Part shown: in pieces, positions 62,540 to 64,000 of the stretch | How positions within the stretch are numbered: the first letter of the stretch is position 1 | Layout of the letters: every line of letters begins with the position of its first letter | DNA from: Aurantiochytrium sp. KH105 | Lineage: Eukaryota; Sar; Bigyra; Thraustochytrida; Thraustochytriidae | Length of the DNA: 64,000 bases | Assembly: GCA_003116975.1 (NCBI GenBank) | Contig: BGKB01000058.1 | Span: 62,001 to 126,000 of the forward strand | Direction of reading: 5' to 3' | Notes under the pieces: generated by a model | What the model was told of the DNA's origin: nothing | The model's database searches: none | The model's input: only the letters and a program-made list of their open reading frames with translations | Made by a program: the position numbers and the translations under genes

Positions 62540-62794
62540 CCTTGCTTTGTATTTTTCCTCTTGAACCGCTGCGCATGCCAAAAAAGACCCCCGAGAAATC
62601 CGAACAAGTGCGACACCTCTTTACTTTTGGAACGAAACGTCCTAAGAAGTCAGTACAGCAGCAACGTCGTGCCAACGCCGCCGTCCCTGCTGCCTGCTCT
62701 CGCCGCCAACGGGATTAAACGGTCTCAGCAAAACTAAAAGTCTCACGGCGAGCCGCGACCACGCTCGCTGCCCGCCCGCCCGCCCGCGACGGAT

Positions 62795-64000
62795 ATGAGT
62801 GTCGCCGCCCTTGAACAGACTCGTGAGCGTCTCGGCCATCCCATGAATTTCGACGCCGACGCTTACGCTCTTGCGCATCGCGCATCAGCGAGCCACGCCC
62901 GCAACCCCTTTCTTGCTGCTCCACAGACCAACCCCGTAAACGCAGCAGCGGTCCCGACCGCCCCCGCCTCGGTCAACGCTCAGCAACAACAACGACAACA
63001 GCAACGCACCTCGACCTCGTCCTCCAACAGCGCCGCCACTACAACTACAAAATGGCAGAATCCAGCCAAAGATGTTGACATCCGCATCGCCGCCGCAAAG
63101 CGCATCGCTGCCATCTTTAGGCAGGGCGGCAAGAACCGCGACGAAAGACGCGAATACCGCGTTCTCGTCGCCCTCGAACACCTCTGCTACTACACTGCTG
63201 CCTCGCGCGAGGAATTCACCGAACCCCGTGCTTTCGAAATTCTTCTTCACCGCGTCGCTTCAGAAAAGGCCAAGCGCAGACGCGAGTCCGGGAACTCGAA
63301 ATCCGGCGCGAGCTTTCAAGAAATGCTACGCTTCTTTCTCGACGTAGGAAACCCACGCGTTGCCGCGGCTGCTGCCGCAGCCACTGGCTTCCCTTCTTCC
63401 TCTGTCTCTTCCGCCGGAGGTGGAGAACTCAGCGCCAAACAACGTCATATGCAACGCATGCAGGCCGCTGCAAACGCGACCAACCAAGCACGTGCCCGGG
63501 CAGCCGCCTCGTCTTCATCTTCGTCATCTTCATCGTCATCGTCTTCCTCTTCGTCTTCCTCTCCTGTGATCCGTCCCTCGCCATCGACAGCCTCCATGGC
63601 TATCGAGACGAGCGCCAAACACGTCATTGGAGCAGCAGCAGCAGCGGCGGCGGCGGCAGCTGCAGCAGACAAAGGCCTCGTCGACAGCGATGCCAAAACC
63701 AGCCCACGGTCTGCGCAAAGTCGCCATGGCCACGAGGGCCCACATCTCATTTCCCTTCACGAAGACCCCGCCTGCGAGGCCAATCCAGACCGCACCCGCT
63801 CCAGCGAACGTCGTTTCGATCTTGGCGTCTACCCTTCTTGGTTATCGCCCAGCTTCCAAGGAAGTCTCACTTCTCCCATCCCAGGCGTGTCAGTATCAAT
63901 ACAAGGGGGTCTCGGCGCCGCGACCTATCCAGAAAGAGCTGAATCCACCGCCAACGCTGCCAACTCCAGCTTCAAAAGCGTAGCCAGCGGGACCACGAAC
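62795..64000 (+). CDS. KIX-domain coactivator-like protein, 5' part only (runs off right edge)
   Basis: Open for 402 codons from ATG 62795 to the window end with no stop. Residues about 87-163 look like a KIX domain: KWQNPAKDVDIRIAAAKRI, AIFRQGGKNRDERREYRVL, then EHLCYYTAASREEF and ILLHRVASEKAKRRR. In CBP/p300 and MED15 the same pattern appears: Trp, a first helix with repeated basic residues, then a helix with E..(M/L)Y..A.SR.EY and a basic end. KIX domains bind activation domains of transcription factors. Flanks are Gln-rich (61-70), then Ser (about 235-252) and Ala (about 276-287) runs. No HAT, bromodomain or TAZ region lies within the visible part, so CBP-type and MED15-type remain both open. 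It is not a shadow frame: reverse-strand frames here are shorter and poly-Ala/Asp. Confidence 0.75.
   Translation, partial: MSVAALEQTRERLGHPMNFDADAYALAHRASASHARNPFLAAPQTNPVNAAAVPTAPASVNAQQQQRQQQRTSTSSSNSAATTTTKWQNPAKDVDIRIAAAKRIAAIFRQGGKNRDERREYRVLVALEHLCYYTAASREEFTEPRAFEILLHRVASEKAKRRRESGNSKSGASFQEMLRFFLDVGNPRVAAAAAAATGFPSSSVSSAGGGELSAKQRHMQRMQAAANATNQARARAAASSSSSSSSSSSSSSSSSSPVIRPSPSTASMAIETSAKHVIGAAAAAAAAAAAADKGLVDSDAKTSPRSAQSRHGHEGPHLISLHEDPACEANPDRTRSSERRFDLGVYPSWLSPSFQGSLTSPIPGVSVSIQGGLGAATYPERAESTANAANSSFKSVASGTTN

Larger units (their letters stand above)
49884..62794. other. Gene desert 2, microsatellite-rich
   Basis: About 12.9 kb without a supportable gene. Open frames of up to about 570 codons (for example 59204-60907 plus) overlap frames on the other strand, contain translated (TTTTC)n or (CTG)n runs and show no domains. 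The block repeats the simple-sequence families of desert 1 (GACC, CTTG, TTTC, CATGCATG, GATC) and adds long pentamer arrays (GCTCT, TTTTC, GTGCG). Homopyrimidine stretches are prominent at 50.98-51.23, 51.99-52.05 and 60.06-60.63 kb. The first 450 bp hold the CTAG array upstream of the QCR9-like gene; the last few hundred bases are the presumed promoter of the KIX gene. No tRNA or rRNA gene recognised. Confidence 0.7.

Noticed and set aside
1670-62794. Short tandem repeats considered as a CRISPR-like or satellite array
   Set aside because: Units are 3-6 bp with no unique spacers; they are ordinary microsatellites.

Overview
This is a nuclear genomic window from a GC-rich, intron-poor microbial eukaryote. 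The evidence is a set of eukaryotic single-exon genes: cytosolic valyl-tRNA synthetase, Notchless/Rsa4, Gemin2, a complex III subunit with a mitochondrial leader, and mitochondrial uL24. The standard genetic code fits, since TAA, TAG and TGA all end recognisable proteins. Intergenic DNA is full of tetra- and pentanucleotide runs. A labyrinthulomycete (thraustochytrid-like stramenopile) fits best, but that is inference from gene structure and composition, not a phylogenetic result.

Layout. (1) 1-1669: the 5' part of an unrecognised minus-strand gene that leaves the left edge. (2) 1670-14226: about 12.5 kb with no supportable gene, rich in microsatellites. (3) 14227-49883: a compact gene block whose strands alternate almost strictly, giving repeated convergent and divergent pairs. 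In order: a Q-rich nuclear-factor-like protein (+), a coiled-coil hypothetical (-), a sterol glucosyltransferase-like enzyme (+), a 1401-aa EF-hand/WD40 protein (-), mitochondrial uL24 (+), valyl-tRNA synthetase (-), a tiny membrane protein with a TATA box and poly(A) signal (+), Notchless/Rsa4 (+), an ankyrin protein (-), a possible terminal exon (-), a 1432-aa proline-rich/acidic protein (+), guanine deaminase (-), a BCDIN3D-type RNA methyltransferase (+), a methyltransferase with CCCH-like and CCHC zinc motifs (-), Gemin2 (+) and a QCR9-like subunit (-). (4) 49884-62794: a second gene desert of about 12.9 kb with the same repeat families. (5) 62795-64000: the first 402 codons of a KIX-domain coactivator-like gene that leaves the right edge.

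Themes. RNA and ribosome biogenesis is over-represented (Notchless, ValRS, uL24m, BCDIN3D, the zinc-motif methyltransferase, Gemin2), with three RNA-linked genes in 3.5 kb. Two Q/S/A-rich transcription-type proteins border the deserts: one has a half-complete TAZ-like cysteine cluster, the other a KIX-like domain. Two recurring promoter-like motifs stand out: an ACTTGCGSCGC element present at three loci (an exact 16-bp match at two of them), and a dense CTAG array upstream of the QCR9-like gene that shares a 10-mer with a small palindrome near 38.07 kb. No tRNA, rRNA, CRISPR or transposase gene was recognised by eye.
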